Of a stretch of DNA of 64,000 nucleotides, positions 1 to 10,783 are shown one piece after another; position 1 is the stretch's first letter; each line of letters begins with the position of its first letter. The position numbers and the translations under genes were made by a program. Below the pieces are notes generated by a model that was given only the letters and a program-made list of their open reading frames with translations, searched no databases and was not told the origin of the DNA. The stretch covers positions 310,001 through 374,000 of the forward strand of contig NZ_JACEGD010000011.1 in NCBI RefSeq assembly GCF_016031635.1, in the 5' to 3' direction. Source of the DNA: Bradyrhizobium diversitatis (lineage in GTDB: Bacteria > Pseudomonadota > Alphaproteobacteria > Rhizobiales > Xanthobacteraceae).

Positions 1-82
1 CCCACAAGGCTTTGAACCAAGTCTAAGCGATCCGGCTTCTGCCGGTTACCCCCCGAATTCCCCTTAAGTAGTTCGCCCCAAA

Positions 83-1873
83 CTACCGCATCTCGTCCGG
101 GGCATGGACGCCGAGGATGGCGAGGCCCGATGCCAGGACCGAGACGACGCCCTGGACCATGGCCAGTCGCGCCTTTGTAAGATCTGCATCATTATTGATA
201 ATGAAGCGTAAATAGGGCAAATCGCGCCCCTTCGTCCAAAGTGCGTGAAATTCGCTCGCTAACTCATAGAGATAAAAGGCAATTCGGTGCGGCTCGTGGG
301 CCGCGGCAGCGGCCTCGAGCATGCGAGGATAAATTGCGAGGCGCTTGAGAAGATCGAGTTCGACCGGGTCCGACAGCCGCTCCATGGCCGACTCACTGAG
401 CCAGGCGATCCGTTTGCCGGTATCCTCAGGTAGTTCCGGGAACACCTCGGCGCGCGCGTTGCGGAAGATCGAGTGGCCGCGGGCGTGACCGTACTGGACG
501 TAGAACACCGGATTGTCGCGCGACTGTTCCATGACCTTGGCGAGGTCGAAGTCGAGCACCGCGTCGTTCTTCCGGTAGAGCATCATGAAGCGGACGGCGT
601 CCTGACCGACCTCATCCACCACCTCACGCAAGGTGACGAAGTCCCCGCTCCGCTTCGACATTTTGACCGGCTCGCCGTTGCGCAAGAGCTTCACGAGCTG
701 AACGATCTTGACGTCGAGCGCCCCCTTTCCGGAGGTGGTCGCCTTTACCGCCGCCTGCATGCGCTTGATGTAGCCGCCATGGTCGGCGCCCCAGACGTCG
801 ATCATTTCGGCGAAGCCGCGGTCGAACTTGTTCTTGTGGTAGGCGATGTCGGAGGCAAAGTAGGTGTAGGAATTGTCCGACTTGATCAGGGGACGATCGA
901 CGTCGTCGCCGTAGGCGGTCGCCTTGAACAGCAACTGCTCGCGATCTTCCCAATCCTCGACCGGGGCGCCCTTCGGCGGCGGCAGGCGGCCTTCGTAGAT
1001 GTCGCCCTTGGCACGCAGGAAATCGATGGTCTCGGCGACCTTGTTGTTGCCCGTCTCGAGCAGCGAGCGCTCGGAGAAGAACACGTCGTGACGGATGTTG
1101 AGGGCGGCGAGATCGTCCTTGATCTCGTCCATCATCATCGCGATCGCCTTGGCACGCACGGTCGGAAGCCACCCAGCCTCGCTCATCGCGAGGAGCTTGT
1201 CGCCGTGCTCCTTCGCCAGCGCCTGCCCGACCGGCTTGAGGTAGTCGCCGGGATAAAGCCCTTCGGGAATGGCACCGATATCCTCGCCGAGCGCTTCGCG
1301 ATACCTCAGGAACGCGGAGCGTGCGAGCACGTCGACCTGAGCGCCGGCATCGTTGATGTAGTACTCGCGCGTGACGTCGTGGCCGGCGAACTGGAGCAGG
1401 CTCGCCAATGCGTCACCGAACACGGCACCGCGGCAATGGCCGACATGCATCGGTCCGGTCGGATTGGCCGAGACGTATTCGACGTTGACCTTTGAGCCGC
1501 CCCGGACGCGGCCGTAATCGGCGCCCTCGCGCAGTACCGTCCGCAGGGCTTCGGCCCAGGCGGCCGGCTTCAGCGTCAGGTTGATGAAGCCGGGACCGGC
1601 GACGTCGACCTTGGCGATCAGCGCGTCGGCACGGAGCCGCTCGGCGATCTTCTCGGCGAGGTCGCGCGGCTTTGCCTTTGCCTCTTTCGCAAGCACCATG
1701 GCAGCGTTGGTCGCCATGTCGCCGTGGGAGGCATCGCGCGGCGGTTCGACCACCACGCGTGAGAAATCGATGCCCTCCGGCCAATTGGCGTCCGCCGCAA
1801 GCGCGCGGCAGGCGGCGTGCACGCGCGCGAGCACGTCGGCGAACAGATGCAGGGATGAGGGTGTCTGGGGCAT
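83..1873 (-). CDS. argS: Arginyl-tRNA synthetase
   Basis: Charges tRNA-Arg with arginine in the cytoplasm (class I aminoacyl-tRNA synthetase). The 596-residue protein has the N-terminal Arg-specific additional domain, then the ATP-binding signature as HVGH at residues 143-146 within [11 protein letters not shown], and a KMSKRSG loop near residue 400, followed by the anticodon-binding helical domain ending in the usual hydrophobic [10 protein letters not shown]. Length is normal for the family. It lies 9 bp downstream of dgt on the same strand, so the two are probably cotranscribed. The 82 bases after its stop hold no recognisable gene. Confidence 0.97.
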   Translation of the reverse strand: MPQTPSSLHLFADVLARVHAACRALAADANWPEGIDFSRVVVEPPRDASHGDMATNAAMVLAKEAKAKPRDLAEKIAERLRADALIAKVDVAGPGFINLTLKPAAWAEALRTVLREGADYGRVRGGSKVNVEYVSANPTGPMHVGHCRGAVFGDALASLLQFAGHDVTREYYINDAGAQVDVLARSAFLRYREALGEDIGAIPEGLYPGDYLKPVGQALAKEHGDKLLAMSEAGWLPTVRAKAIAMMMDEIKDDLAALNIRHDVFFSERSLLETGNNKVAETIDFLRAKGDIYEGRLPPPKGAPVEDWEDREQLLFKATAYGDDVDRPLIKSDNSYTYFASDIAYHKNKFDRGFAEMIDVWGADHGGYIKRMQAAVKATTSGKGALDVKIVQLVKLLRNGEPVKMSKRSGDFVTLREVVDEVGQDAVRFMMLYRKNDAVLDFDLAKVMEQSRDNPVFYVQYGHARGHSIFRNARAEVFPELPEDTGKRIAWLSESAMERLSDPVELDLLKRLAIYPRMLEAAAAAHEPHRIAFYLYELASEFHALWTKGRDLPYLRFIINNDADLTKARLAMVQGVVSVLASGLAILGVHAPDEMR

Positions 1874-1882
1874 GGCCGCCGC

Positions 1883-3091
1883 CTAACGCAAATCCGGGGT
1901 CGAGTCAAAGAGCCGCTGGTGCTCGGTCAGTGCGAAACGATCCGTCATTCCGGCTATGAAATTGCCGATCCGCCGGGCGCGATCGCCCTCGTCGTCTGCC
2001 TCCGCCCCGAGCAGCCATTCCGGCGGCAGCTCGCCGGGGGATTTCAGGTATTTTGCGAACAGATCGAACAGGATCTGCTCCGCCTCCCCCATCACCCGCA
2101 TCACCCGCTTGTGGCGGTACATGTGCTGGTACAGGAAGGCCTTGATGGCGGCCTCTTCCTCCGCGACCTCGGTGGGGAACGCGATCAGCGCCCGGCCCTG
2201 CTGGCGCACCTCCTGAGCTGATTGCGGCTTGGTGGCGGCGAGGTTCTTCCGTGCCTCCGCAAACACCGCCCCGATCAGGTGCGAGATCAGCTCGCGCACC
2301 AGTTCGGCGCCGCGCCGGACGTCCTCGAGATCGGGATAATGCGCAGCGATCCCGGCGATGATCTCCGCGGTCAGCGGCATCACCTTGAGATCGTCGAGGT
2401 GAAACAGGCCGGCGCGCAGGCCGTCATCGATGTCGTGGGCATCGTAGGCGATGTCGTCGGCGATCGCGGCGACCTGCGCCTCCAGCGACGCGAAGCTCCA
2501 CAGTTCGAGGTCGTAGGTCCTGATGTAGTCGGCGATGCCCACGGGAATGCCGTGCTCGCGATAGCGCCCGACCGGCGCGCCGCTGCGGTCGGTCAGCGGA
2601 CCGTTATGCTTGACGATGCCCTCCAGCGATTCCCAGGTCAGGTTGAGCCCGTCGAACTCGGGATAGCGGTGCTCGAGCGAGGCGACGACACGGAGCGTCT
2701 GGGCGTTGTGGTCGAAGCCGCCGAATTCCTTCAGGCAGGCGTCCAGGGCCCGCTCGCCGGCATGCCCGAACGGCGGATGACCGAGATCGTGCGCAAGCGC
2801 GAGGGTTTCGGTGAGGTCCTCATCCAGCCCAAGCTGCCGGGCCAGCGCCCGGGCGATCTGCGCCACCTCCAGCGAATGGGTCAGCCGGGTGCGGTAATGG
2901 TCGCCCTCGTGGAACACGAACACCTGGGTCTTGTATTTCAACCGGCGGAAGGCGGTGGAATGGATCACCCGGTCGCAATCCCGCCGGAACGGGCTGCGGG
3001 TCCGGCTCGGGGGCTCGGGGACCAGCCGGCCGCGGCTGCGATCGGGATCGCAGGCATAGGGCGCACGGGGGGCTGCCATTCCGACGGACAC
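1883..3091 (-). CDS. dgt: dGTP triphosphohydrolase-like HD protein
   Basis: Predicted deoxyguanosinetriphosphate triphosphohydrolase-like enzyme, which splits dNTPs into deoxynucleoside and tripolyphosphate. At 402 residues it fits the shorter alphaproteobacterial type. The N-terminus has the typical SRGR and [10 protein letters not shown] segments; the metal-binding HD motif is visible as HSLEVAQ followed by [11 protein letters not shown]. The first codon used here is GTG; an ATG four codons later (3079) is an equally possible start, because neither has a clear Shine-Dalgarno. It is divergent from the iron-sulphur carrier gene at 3202 and upstream of argS. Confidence 0.93.
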   Translation of the reverse strand: MSVGMAAPRAPYACDPDRSRGRLVPEPPSRTRSPFRRDCDRVIHSTAFRRLKYKTQVFVFHEGDHYRTRLTHSLEVAQIARALARQLGLDEDLTETLALAHDLGHPPFGHAGERALDACLKEFGGFDHNAQTLRVVASLEHRYPEFDGLNLTWESLEGIVKHNGPLTDRSGAPVGRYREHGIPVGIADYIRTYDLELWSFASLEAQVAAIADDIAYDAHDIDDGLRAGLFHLDDLKVMPLTAEIIAGIAAHYPDLEDVRRGAELVRELISHLIGAVFAEARKNLAATKPQSAQEVRQQGRALIAFPTEVAEEEAAIKAFLYQHMYRHKRVMRVMGEAEQILFDLFAKYLKSPGELPPEWLLGAEADDEGDRARRIGNFIAGMTDRFALTEHQRLFDSTPDLR

Positions 3092-3201
3092 GGCGAATTT
3101 AGTCCCTATCCATTTGATTCTGCGTATGGTGGCACTTAACTATGTCGGGCGCGGGATACCAAATGAATTGGGTATGACTGCGGGACTATCGGAGACGAAC
3201 G

Positions 3202-3531
3202 ATGACGACTGCCGTGACCATCAGCGACCGGGCCGCACGCCGGATTGGGGAGATCCTCAAGGGCGAAGGTTCCGGCGCGATGCTGCGCATCTCTGTCGAG
3301 GGCGGCGGCTGCTCCGGCTTCCAGTACAAGTTCGACATCGACCGTGCCCGCACCGACGACGATCTCGTGATCGAGCAGGACAATGCGGTGGTGCTGGTCG
3401 ATTCCGCCTCCCAGCCATTCCTGGCGGGCTCGCAGGTCGATTTCGTCGACGATCTGATCGGCGCCTCGTTCCGCGTCAACAATCCCAATGCCACAGCGTC
3501 CTGCGGCTGCGGGACGAGCTTCTCGGTCTGA
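3202..3531 (+). CDS. erpA: Iron-sulphur cluster insertion protein (IscA/ErpA type)
   Basis: A-type carrier that delivers Fe-S clusters to apo-enzymes. The 109-residue protein carries the three conserved cysteines of the HesB/IscA family: one in GGGCSGF and two in the C-terminal CGCGTSFSV. Full normal length. A GGAGACG element lies about 4 bases before the ATG. It is transcribed away from dgt across a 110-bp shared promoter region, and its stop is only 4 bp from the stop of the convergent histidine kinase gene. ErpA is the usual name in this context, but IscA cannot be excluded from sequence alone. Confidence 0.9.
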   Translation: MTTAVTISDRAARRIGEILKGEGSGAMLRISVEGGGCSGFQYKFDIDRARTDDDLVIEQDNAVVLVDSASQPFLAGSQVDFVDDLIGASFRVNNPNATASCGCGTSFSV

Positions 3532-3535
3532 CCGG

Positions 3536-5845
3536 CTACGCGCCCGTCATCTGCCTTTCCTCCTCCGTCCACTCCACCTCGACCGGCGTCAGGCCCGGCT
3601 GGAGCGGCGCGTCCTCCGACATGACGTGGCCGTCCAGCGCGCGCAGGAGTGCCGCGATCAGCGCCGGCTTGCGCAGCGGCTTGGCGAGGAAGTCCGACAT
3701 GCCCGCCTCACGGCAAATCTTGATGTCCTCGGGGAAGGCGTTGGCGGTCAGCGCGACGATCGGCAAGGCTTCGAAGCGCCCGCCTTGCGCGCGGATCGCG
3801 CGGGTGGCGGCAAGTCCGTCCATGTCGGGCATGCGCACGTCCATCAGCACGATGTCGTAATTGCCCTCGGATGCCGCCGCGACGGCCTCGGCGCCGTCGG
3901 CGACGACGCGCAGCTCGACGTCGAAGGATCCCAGCATCTTGCTCACGACCATGCGGTTGACGGCATCGTCCTCCGCGACCAGCACCTTCAGCGGCCGGTC
4001 GAGGCCGGCAATGCGGGCTTTGAGATCGTCGGCCTCGTCGCGGCCGTCTGCCTGATCGGGCGTCTGCGCCTGGCTCCAGGGCAGCACCAGCGTGAAACGG
4101 AAGGTCGAGCCTTCGCCCGGCGTCGAGGTGACGCCGATGGTGCCGCCCATCTGCTCGATGATGCGCCGTGAGATCGCAAGGCCGAGGCCGGTGCCGCCGA
4201 AGCGACGGCTGATCGAGGCATCGGCTTGCGCGAAGTCGCTGAAGAGCTGGCCGAGCTTTTCGGGGGCGATGCCGATGCCGCTGTCGGTCACCGTCCATTC
4301 GACGGTCGCCAGCAGGTCGCGTCGCGCCTGGCAGGTGACCGAAATCGTCACCTCGCCTCGGTCGGTGAACTTCACCGCATTGGACGCGAGGTTGAGCAGC
4401 ACCTGGCGGATGCGAGCGACGTCGCCGCGCAGGGTCGGCGGCAGGTTCGGATCGAGTTCGACCTTGACCGTCAGCCCCCTGTTCTTGGCGCTCGCGCGAA
4501 TAACGGTCGCGACAGCCTCGACCAGCGCCTGCGGGCCGAAGTCGATCGCCTCAAAGGTGAAGCGCCCGGCCTCGAGCTTGGACAAGTCCAGAATGTCGTT
4601 GAGGATGCGCTGGAGATTGTCGCCGGAGTCGCGGATCGTGGTGACGGCTTCGCGCTGTTCCGGATCGAGCTTGGTTTCGAGCAGCATGCTGGCGAGCCCG
4701 AGCACGCCGTTCATCGGCGTGCGAATCTCGTGGCTCATCACCGCGAGGAAGTCCGACTTGGCGCGGCTCTCGGCCTCCGCCTTTTCCGCGCGCCAACGCT
4801 CGGTCACGTCGCGCCCGAAGCCGCGATAGCCGAGGAAATGTCCTTCGCGGTCATAGGCGGGCTTCGCCGTGAGCGACCACAGCCGCGCCTCGCCGCCGGC
4901 AACGACCCTGAGGTTCATCTCGTGCAAGGGCTCGTTCTGCTCCATCAGGCCGACAACGTTGTAAGCTGCGCTCTTGTCGTCCGGGCAGAGCATGTCGAGC
5001 ACGTCGGCGAAATAGGATCCCTTCAACAGCGGAAGCGGCAGCTGCGCGACATCCGCGAATCGTTGGGGCACGTCGATCAGATGCCCGTCGGCGTCGGTCT
5101 GCCACAACCAGTCGCTGGCGTTTTCCTGAAAATCCTTCAGCAGCAGCGAGATGATCTCGGTCTGGCGCTCGAGCTCGAGCTGGGCCTTGAGATTGCCGAG
5201 GAACAGATTGCCCTGCGAGACGATGTTGCGCGCCATGAAGAATGCGAACAGCAGCAGGAACACCGAGGTCACGAGATAGGGCCCGGTGCCGCACAGCAGC
5301 AGCGCGCCGGCGCAGGCAACGGTCATGGTGGCGAGATAGACGAGGCCCGCGCGCGGGAAGGTCGAGAGCGTGAAGGCGCCGCCCGACATCATGCCGACCA
5401 TCAGGCAGGCCAGGATGAGCTGGCTGGTCGGCTCGATGCGGCTGAACAGCGCGAGCGGTAGCGTGCCCCAGATCGCGGCGAGGAAGAATGCCTGCCGCAA
5501 CATCCGGCGCGCGACGCGGGGCGAAGCCTCCTGCGGCGGGTTCTGATGCGACCGTTGCCAGGAGCGCACCGCGAGCGAGGCGGTGACGGCAAGCGTCAGG
5601 CCCCAGATCGCGAGGAAGTCGTTCCAGCCCCTGCCCCAGAACAGGATCAGCACGATGGCGACGTTCAGCATCGTCACCGCCATCGTCACCGGCATCAGCC
5701 GCGTCACGGCGTCGATCTGCTTGGCGCGGATGCGGCGGATCTCGCGCTCGCTGAGATCGGCGGTCAGGCCGTCCTCGATCTCGAAGCCGCCAAGCCAATA
5801 CAGGAATGCGCCGATCAGGCCGTCGTGCGGCTCAGTTCGCTTCAT
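3536..5845 (-). CDS. Membrane hybrid sensor histidine kinase
   Basis: Signal-transducing hybrid kinase. The N-terminal third has about five hydrophobic segments forming an integral membrane sensor (roughly residues 45-220), followed by a PAS domain (about 240-360), a HisKA domain with the phospho-acceptor His372 in MSHEIRTP, a HATPase_c domain with the GTGLGLAIS box, and a C-terminal receiver with Asp669 in [12 protein letters not shown]. The start at 5845 (MKRTEPHD) is chosen for typical residues; an in-frame ATG at 5866 adds seven residues. No output regulator is adjacent, so the partner phosphotransfer protein is elsewhere. The ligand is unknown. Confidence 0.9.
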   Translation of the reverse strand: MKRTEPHDGLIGAFLYWLGGFEIEDGLTADLSEREIRRIRAKQIDAVTRLMPVTMAVTMLNVAIVLILFWGRGWNDFLAIWGLTLAVTASLAVRSWQRSHQNPPQEASPRVARRMLRQAFFLAAIWGTLPLALFSRIEPTSQLILACLMVGMMSGGAFTLSTFPRAGLVYLATMTVACAGALLLCGTGPYLVTSVFLLLFAFFMARNIVSQGNLFLGNLKAQLELERQTEIISLLLKDFQENASDWLWQTDADGHLIDVPQRFADVAQLPLPLLKGSYFADVLDMLCPDDKSAAYNVVGLMEQNEPLHEMNLRVVAGGEARLWSLTAKPAYDREGHFLGYRGFGRDVTERWRAEKAEAESRAKSDFLAVMSHEIRTPMNGVLGLASMLLETKLDPEQREAVTTIRDSGDNLQRILNDILDLSKLEAGRFTFEAIDFGPQALVEAVATVIRASAKNRGLTVKVELDPNLPPTLRGDVARIRQVLLNLASNAVKFTDRGEVTISVTCQARRDLLATVEWTVTDSGIGIAPEKLGQLFSDFAQADASISRRFGGTGLGLAISRRIIEQMGGTIGVTSTPGEGSTFRFTLVLPWSQAQTPDQADGRDEADDLKARIAGLDRPLKVLVAEDDAVNRMVVSKMLGSFDVELRVVADGAEAVAAASEGNYDIVLMDVRMPDMDGLAATRAIRAQGGRFEALPIVALTANAFPEDIKICREAGMSDFLAKPLRKPALIAALLRALDGHVMSEDAPLQPGLTPVEVEWTEEERQMTGA

Positions 5846-5999
5846 CGACTCGTCCGGCCAACCCATCCGCGGAACCTTTCGATCATCAATGGCCCGCCGC
5901 CTGCTTAGACCGGGTTAATTTTGTGGGAGATTTTGCGGCGTCCTTGACGGGCGCGTTTGCAGTTTGTTCTAACCATGGCCCCGCCCGGAGCCCCTCCCT

Positions 6000-6797
6000 A
6001 TGTCCATCAGAGTAGCCACCTGGAACGTGAACTCGGTCCGGCAGCGGATCGATCTCCTGCTGACCTGGCTGAAGGAGTGCCAGCCCGACATCGTCTGCCT
6101 CCAGGAGATCAAATGCGTCGACGAGGCCTTCCCGCGGCTGGAGATCGAGGCGCTGGGCTACAACGTCGTCACCCATGGGCAGAAGACGTTCAACGGCGTC
6201 GCCCTGCTCTCGAAGCTGCGATTCGACGAGACCAAGTCGGGGCTTGCCGGCGACGACGAGGATGCGCATGCCCGCTTCCTCGAGGGGGTGGTCACGCTCA
6301 AGCGGGGGGTGCTGCGCATCGCCTGCCTTTATCTGCCCAATGGCAACCCGGTCGGGAGCGACAAATATCCCTACAAGCTCAAATGGATGTCCCGGCTTCT
6401 TGAATATTCGAAGGAGCGCCTCAAGGCTGAGGAGCCGCTGATCCTTGCGGGCGACTTCAATGTCATCCCGCATGCCCGCGACGTGCACAATCCGGCCGCC
6501 TGGACCGAGGACGCCCTGTTCAAGACGGAGACGCGCGAGAGCTTCCAGTCCCTGCTCGGCCTCGGCCTGACCGACGCCTTGCGCGCCGTCACCGATGAGC
6601 CCGGGCTCTACACTTTCTGGGACTACCAGGCCGGGGCGTGGCAGAAGAATCAAGGCCTGCGCATCGACCACCTGCTGCTGTCGCCACAGGCCAGCGACCG
6701 GCTCGCCAATGTCGGCATCGACAGCTATGTGCGCGGCTGGGAGAAGCCGTCGGACCACGTGCCGGTGTGGGCGGATCTGGATCTCGACGCGGCGTGA
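6000..6797 (+). CDS. xth: Exodeoxyribonuclease III
   Basis: AP endonuclease and 3'-5' exonuclease of base-excision repair. The 265-residue protein has all signature blocks of the exonuclease-endonuclease-phosphatase fold: N-terminal WNVNSVR, the metal-binding Glu36 in CLQEIK, the catalytic pair Asp152/Asn154 in GDFNV, and the C-terminal SDHVPVW with Asp252/His253. Length is normal. It stands alone, divergent from the hybrid kinase and convergent with the exoR-like gene, with a hairpin-forming repeat between them. Confidence 0.95.
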   Translation: MSIRVATWNVNSVRQRIDLLLTWLKECQPDIVCLQEIKCVDEAFPRLEIEALGYNVVTHGQKTFNGVALLSKLRFDETKSGLAGDDEDAHARFLEGVVTLKRGVLRIACLYLPNGNPVGSDKYPYKLKWMSRLLEYSKERLKAEEPLILAGDFNVIPHARDVHNPAAWTEDALFKTETRESFQSLLGLGLTDALRAVTDEPGLYTFWDYQAGAWQKNQGLRIDHLLLSPQASDRLANVGIDSYVRGWEKPSDHVPVWADLDLDAA

Positions 6798-6810
6798 GCG
6801 CCGATCGGGC

Positions 6811-6845
6811 GGTGGGCACGGCGCCAAGGCGCCCTTGCCCATCCC
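6811..6845. repeat. GGTGGGCA-type palindrome, possible bidirectional terminator
   Basis: An imperfect inverted repeat running from GGTGGGCACGGCGCC to GGCGCCCTTGCCCATCC around a 2-base loop. It sits in the 60-bp gap between the convergent stops of xth and the exoR-like gene, so it could terminate both transcripts. The same GGTGGGCA...TGCCCACC design appears twice at 28298-28378, so it is a dispersed repeat family rather than a unique terminator. Confidence 0.7.
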
Positions 6846-6857
6846 ACGGGACCTAAC

Positions 6858-7685
6858 CTAGTCCCGGCGGCCCTGCACCCACTGCTCCAGCATTTGCAGG
6901 CACATGGCGCGGTCGTCGTCGGAGGCCTTGGCGAAGGCGCGGTTGTAGCTTTCCTTGATCCAGGTCTCCTCGGCGCCGGCGCTGTCGCGCGCCAGGGTCA
7001 GCCACATCAGGCCGCGCGCGGCCTGGCGCGGCAGGCGGTCGCCGTTGAACAGCATCTGGCCGAGCAGCGCCTGCGCCTGGTGCTGGCCCTTCTGCGCGGC
7101 GAGGCCGAGCCAGCGCGCGCCATAGCGGAAATCCTCGCGCGAGGCGTCCGGGGTCTTCAGGTACAGCCGCGCGAGATCGTATTGCGCGTCGGCGTTGCCG
7201 AAATAGGAGGCCGCATAGGAGAACATCTCCCGCGCCCGTTCCGGGTCCGACTTGATCTTCGAGTTCGGGATGCCGCTGAGATAATAGCGGCCGAGCGCGA
7301 CGAAGGCGTTGGCCACGATCTGCGCCTGCGGCGCCGACGGGCTGTCCTCGGCATGCGCGTTGGCGATCCGGCTGAAATATTCGAACGCACGCAAATCGTC
7401 CTGGGCGACGCCGTCGCCGTTGGCATACATGCGGCCGAGCTTCCACTGCGCGATGGGGTGACCACCCTCGGCGGCATATTGCAGCGCGCTGAGCGAGGTT
7501 TCCTGGGGTGCGACTGCCGGCGGAACCTTGGTGCGCACGGCGCCTGCGGCGCCAGGCAAGGTGGTTACGACCGGGATGGCCGCGTCCTTGGGGTTGACCG
7601 GCGCGCCGTCGAAGGCGAGCGCCGGCGCGGCCAGCGCAGCCGCCCCCAACACAAACGCAACTATGGCACGCCTAGATGTCCGCAT
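6858..7685 (-). CDS. exoR: ExoR-like periplasmic Sel1-repeat protein
   Basis: A 275-residue exported protein: a basic start followed by a hydrophobic stretch ending in APALA (residues about 7-24) is a Sec signal peptide, and the rest is built of Sel1/TPR-like repeats (for example GHPIAQWKLGRMYANGDGV and GNADAQYDLARLYL). Size, signal peptide and repeat layout match rhizobial ExoR, the periplasmic repressor of the ExoS-ChvI system that controls exopolysaccharide and motility in Sinorhizobium (known from the family). Its start codon lies inside the 3' end of ilvD, overlapping by 14 bases, so it may be translated from the ilvD message. The orthology is inferred; another Sel1 protein is possible. 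Confidence 0.75.
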   Translation of the reverse strand: MRTSRRAIVAFVLGAAALAAPALAFDGAPVNPKDAAIPVVTTLPGAAGAVRTKVPPAVAPQETSLSALQYAAEGGHPIAQWKLGRMYANGDGVAQDDLRAFEYFSRIANAHAEDSPSAPQAQIVANAFVALGRYYLSGIPNSKIKSDPERAREMFSYAASYFGNADAQYDLARLYLKTPDASREDFRYGARWLGLAAQKGQHQAQALLGQMLFNGDRLPRQAARGLMWLTLARDSAGAEETWIKESYNRAFAKASDDDRAMCLQMLEQWVQGRRD

Positions 7686-9393
7686 AGCACTGTTTCTCGT
7701 GCGCGCCGCCTGGATGGGTTACCGCCCCACCGACCGCCGGTCCGACCTGCTGAGCATATTTCCAGAGCACACCCGACGTATGGTTAGTCGCGCGCGCGCT
7801 CCATTTGGTTTTGCGCTGGGCGAGCTCGGCGTCGCTCAATTTTACGTTAAGGGTACCGGCGACCGCGTCGATCTCGATGATGTCGCCGTCCTCGAGCAGC
7901 CCGATCGGGCCGCCGACCGCCGCCTCCGGCCCGACATGGCCGATGCAGAAGCCGCGGGTGGCGCCGGAGAAGCGGCCGTCGGTGATGAGCGCGATCTTGC
8001 CGCCCATGCCCTGGCCGGTCAGCGCCGCTGTGGTCTGGAGCATTTCCCGCATGCCGGGGCCGCCCTTCGGCCCCTCGTAGCGGATCACGATGACTTCGCC
8101 TTCGCGATAGGTGCGGTTCTGGACCGCCTCGAAAGCATCCTCCTCACGGTCGAAGCACCTGGCCGGACCGGTAAACCTGAGGTTGGACATTCCCGCGACT
8201 TTCACGATCGCACCTTCTGGCGCCAAATTGCCCTTCAGACCGACCACACCGCCTGTCACGGTGATGGGCTTATCTGCCGGGTGCACCACGTCCTGGTGCG
8301 GATTCCATTTCACGCTCTTGAGGTTTTCGGCGATCGTGCGGCCCGTGACGGTAAGGCAATCACCGTGCAGGAAGCCATTGTCGAGCAGCGTCTTCATCAG
8401 AAGCGGTATGCCACCTACTTCAAACATGTCTTTGGCGACATAACGGCCGCCCGGCTTCAAATCCGCGACATAAGGTGTCTTTTTGAAGATTTCAGCGACG
8501 TCGAACAGGTCGAACTTGATGCCGACCTCGTGCGCGATCGCCGGCAGGTGCAGCGCAGCATTGGTCGAGCCACCGGAGGCCGCAACCACGGCAGCCGCAT
8601 TCTCCAGCGCCTTGCGGGTGACGATGTCGCGCGGCCGGATGTTCTGGGCGATCAGGTCCATCACCTTTTCGCCCGCGGTCATGCAGAACGCGTCGCGAAT
8701 TTCGTAGGGTGCCGGGGCACCGGCCGAGTACGGCAAAGCGAGGCCGATCGCCTCCGAGACGGTCGCCATGGTGTTGGCCGTGAACTGCGCGCCGCAAGCG
8801 CCCGCCGACGGGCAGGCCACACGCTCGATCTCGTCGAGATCCTCGTCCGACATGGCGCCGACCGAGTGCTTGCCGACCGCCTCGAACATGTCCTGCACGG
8901 TGACCTGTTGCCCGCGGAAATTGCCGGGCAGGATCGAGCCGCCATAGATGAAGATCGAGGGCACGTTGAGGCGGACCATCGCCATCATCATGCCCGGCAG
9001 CGACTTGTCGCAGCCGGCAAGGCCGACCAGCGCGTCATAGGCGTGACCGCGCACCGTCAGTTCGACCGAATCGGCGATGCATTCGCGCGACGGCAGCGAG
9101 GAGCGCATGCCGTCATGGCCCATGGCGATGCCATCGGTGACGGTGATGGTGCAGAATTCGCGCGGCGTGCCGCCGGCCGACGCCACGCCCTTCTTCACCG
9201 CCTGGGCCTGGCGCATCAGTGCGATGTTGCAGGGAGCAGCCTCGTTCCAGCAGGAGGCGACGCCGACGAAAGGCTGGTGGATCTGATCGGTGGTCAGCCC
9301 CATGGCGTAGAAGTAGGACCGATGGGGCGCACGCGCAGGGCCTTCCGTTACGTGACGGCTCGGCAGCCTCTGCTTGTCAATCTTCGCGACCAT
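7672..9393 (-). CDS. ilvD: Dihydroxy-acid dehydratase
   Basis: Catalyses the dehydration of 2,3-dihydroxy-3-methylpentanoate and 2,3-dihydroxyisovalerate in isoleucine and valine synthesis. The 573-residue IlvD/Edd protein has the iron-sulphur cysteines at Cys55 (EAAPCN), Cys128 (GCDKSLPG) and Cys200 (PSAGACGAQ), the pattern of [2Fe-2S]/[4Fe-4S] members. The length is at the standard size. It is preceded by a long gene-free region and its 3' end overlaps the exoR-like gene. Confidence 0.96.
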   Translation of the reverse strand: MVAKIDKQRLPSRHVTEGPARAPHRSYFYAMGLTTDQIHQPFVGVASCWNEAAPCNIALMRQAQAVKKGVASAGGTPREFCTITVTDGIAMGHDGMRSSLPSRECIADSVELTVRGHAYDALVGLAGCDKSLPGMMMAMVRLNVPSIFIYGGSILPGNFRGQQVTVQDMFEAVGKHSVGAMSDEDLDEIERVACPSAGACGAQFTANTMATVSEAIGLALPYSAGAPAPYEIRDAFCMTAGEKVMDLIAQNIRPRDIVTRKALENAAAVVAASGGSTNAALHLPAIAHEVGIKFDLFDVAEIFKKTPYVADLKPGGRYVAKDMFEVGGIPLLMKTLLDNGFLHGDCLTVTGRTIAENLKSVKWNPHQDVVHPADKPITVTGGVVGLKGNLAPEGAIVKVAGMSNLRFTGPARCFDREEDAFEAVQNRTYREGEVIVIRYEGPKGGPGMREMLQTTAALTGQGMGGKIALITDGRFSGATRGFCIGHVGPEAAVGGPIGLLEDGDIIEIDAVAGTLNVKLSDAELAQRKTKWSARATNHTSGVLWKYAQQVGPAVGGAVTHPGGAHEKQCYADI

Positions 9394-10783
9394 CGCAACC
9401 AGCTTCCCCGGCCAACCCTTTCAGACCCGAAAAATCAGAGCCAAGATTTGAATCGACCTTGGGACTTTCTCGTCGCCTTCGAAGACCGCCACTGCCTTAA
9501 AACATTAGAGTGATTTTATTCATGTTCGGGTGTGGCCAAAAAGCGGCGACGATGCGAACCGCCGGTGATGAAGGTTAAATGCGGCATGAGTGTTGCGAAG
9601 TCACAACAATCGTGGCGTAGAAGACACGGCTAAGGCTACTTGGATACCTCCGCCGAGAAGCCATCTGACAACTTCAGATTTTGCAACGGACGCAGTGCTC
9701 CCATTTCTGCCCCCGAGAACAACGCGCCATGGCGGCTGAGTCGGCTTGGGCATTGGGTGCCAATATCTGCCGCGGCCACACGGTATGCGACACAGCAGTA
9801 TGGGCCCCGGCTCTGCAACGCACCGTCGAAGAGACGCTGCGCTGCGTCCGGGGCACGAGAGTGGAGTTTGGCGCACGCTCTCTCCTCCGCGTCATTGCGA
9901 GCCACCGGGTCGGCGCGAAGCGCCGCCGATGACAGGCTCCGCGAAGCAATCCAGAGCCTTTCTGCGGTGGGATTCTGGATTGCTTCGTCGCTACGCTCCT
10001 CGCAATGACGGTGGATGTGGCTGCGGACATGCACTCGCATTCCCGCGGCCGAATTCGCCCGAGTTTTGCTTCGTCGCTCACCCTCTCGAGCCAAGAGGGC
10101 ACAGGGAAGGCCGGGTGCTGACAACGCACCCGCGGTCTGCTGCGCAAAAGGCACACGCAGAAAACCGCACAGCAGCATACAGGTGGTGCCAATCACTCGG
10201 CCTTCCCTGCGCGATGGTCGGACGGCTTATGCCGCGCTCTCCCGGGAGCCGAGTTCGTTCTGGCCTCCCTCACCCTCGCAAAATTCACCGACCTCCGCGC
10301 CGGTTGACGCGATTGCCGCCTCCGCAAGAGCTTGACCGTAGCAACGACGGCCAGGACCACACGGTTTTGCCGTACGCGCGGTTCGCCATTTCGCCGCAGT
10401 TTTTCCAGCCCTGTCGACGGAGCTGGAAACTTACAGGCGAGACGAAGCCTAGCAGCGCCGTTCGTCCGCGCGCGGCCACGAGCTCACCGGGGACTACCCT
10501 CCCTGCCCGCACCTTTCGCGCCCGACGCTGCCGCGTCCACCGCAAGCCCGGCTCGCGACAATGACGACCTCATGATCGCCCCTCAAGGATGAGCCGGGAT
10601 GGGCGACACATACGACAAATCCGAATTTCTGTAAAGTCGAATATTTTCACACTGGCGGATTGACAGAGGACGACACAGGCGACGCCACCCGGATGGCGCG
10701 GAAGCGTAGTCCGGGAGGTGTCGCGCTATGGAACGATTTGTCCCGGATTTCGCCGCGCTCCAACCAGGCGCCGCGAGGACTGC
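9394..10783. other. 1.4-kb gene-free region built from dispersed repeats
   Basis: No convincing gene is present between ilvD and the 193-residue membrane protein. The first 400 bases form the ilvD upstream region. From about 9800 onward it is a mosaic: a stretch at 9801-9861 resembling 35006-35072, the large palindrome at 9891-10010, and a segment at about 10030-10565 whose sequence I recognise as a common Bradyrhizobium intergenic repeat. Open frames here encode low-complexity products such as HCEERSDEAIQ, which is a translated repeat and not a protein signature. Confidence 0.75.
9891..10010. repeat. Long palindromic repeat (GTCATTGCGAG family)
   Basis: A 120-bp inverted repeat: it opens with GTCATTGCGAG and closes with CTCGCAATGACG, and has an inner pair GCGAAGCAATCCAGAG / TCTGGATTGCTTCG. 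The same arms form the shorter element at 26752-26831. This is a frequent bradyrhizobial intergenic element. Confidence 0.85.

Noticed and set aside
1..82. Possible gene fragment at the left edge
   Set aside because: No frame or motif is visible; it appears to be the spacer downstream of argS.
473..1495. Long plus-strand open frame opposite argS
   Set aside because: It is antisense to a clear argS gene, and its composition (Val/Asp/His-rich) is a shadow of high-GC codon usage.
9636..10196. 186-codon minus-strand frame with HCEERSDEAIQ
   Set aside because: The peptide is the translation of the dispersed GTCATTGCGAG palindrome, a well-known false gene type.
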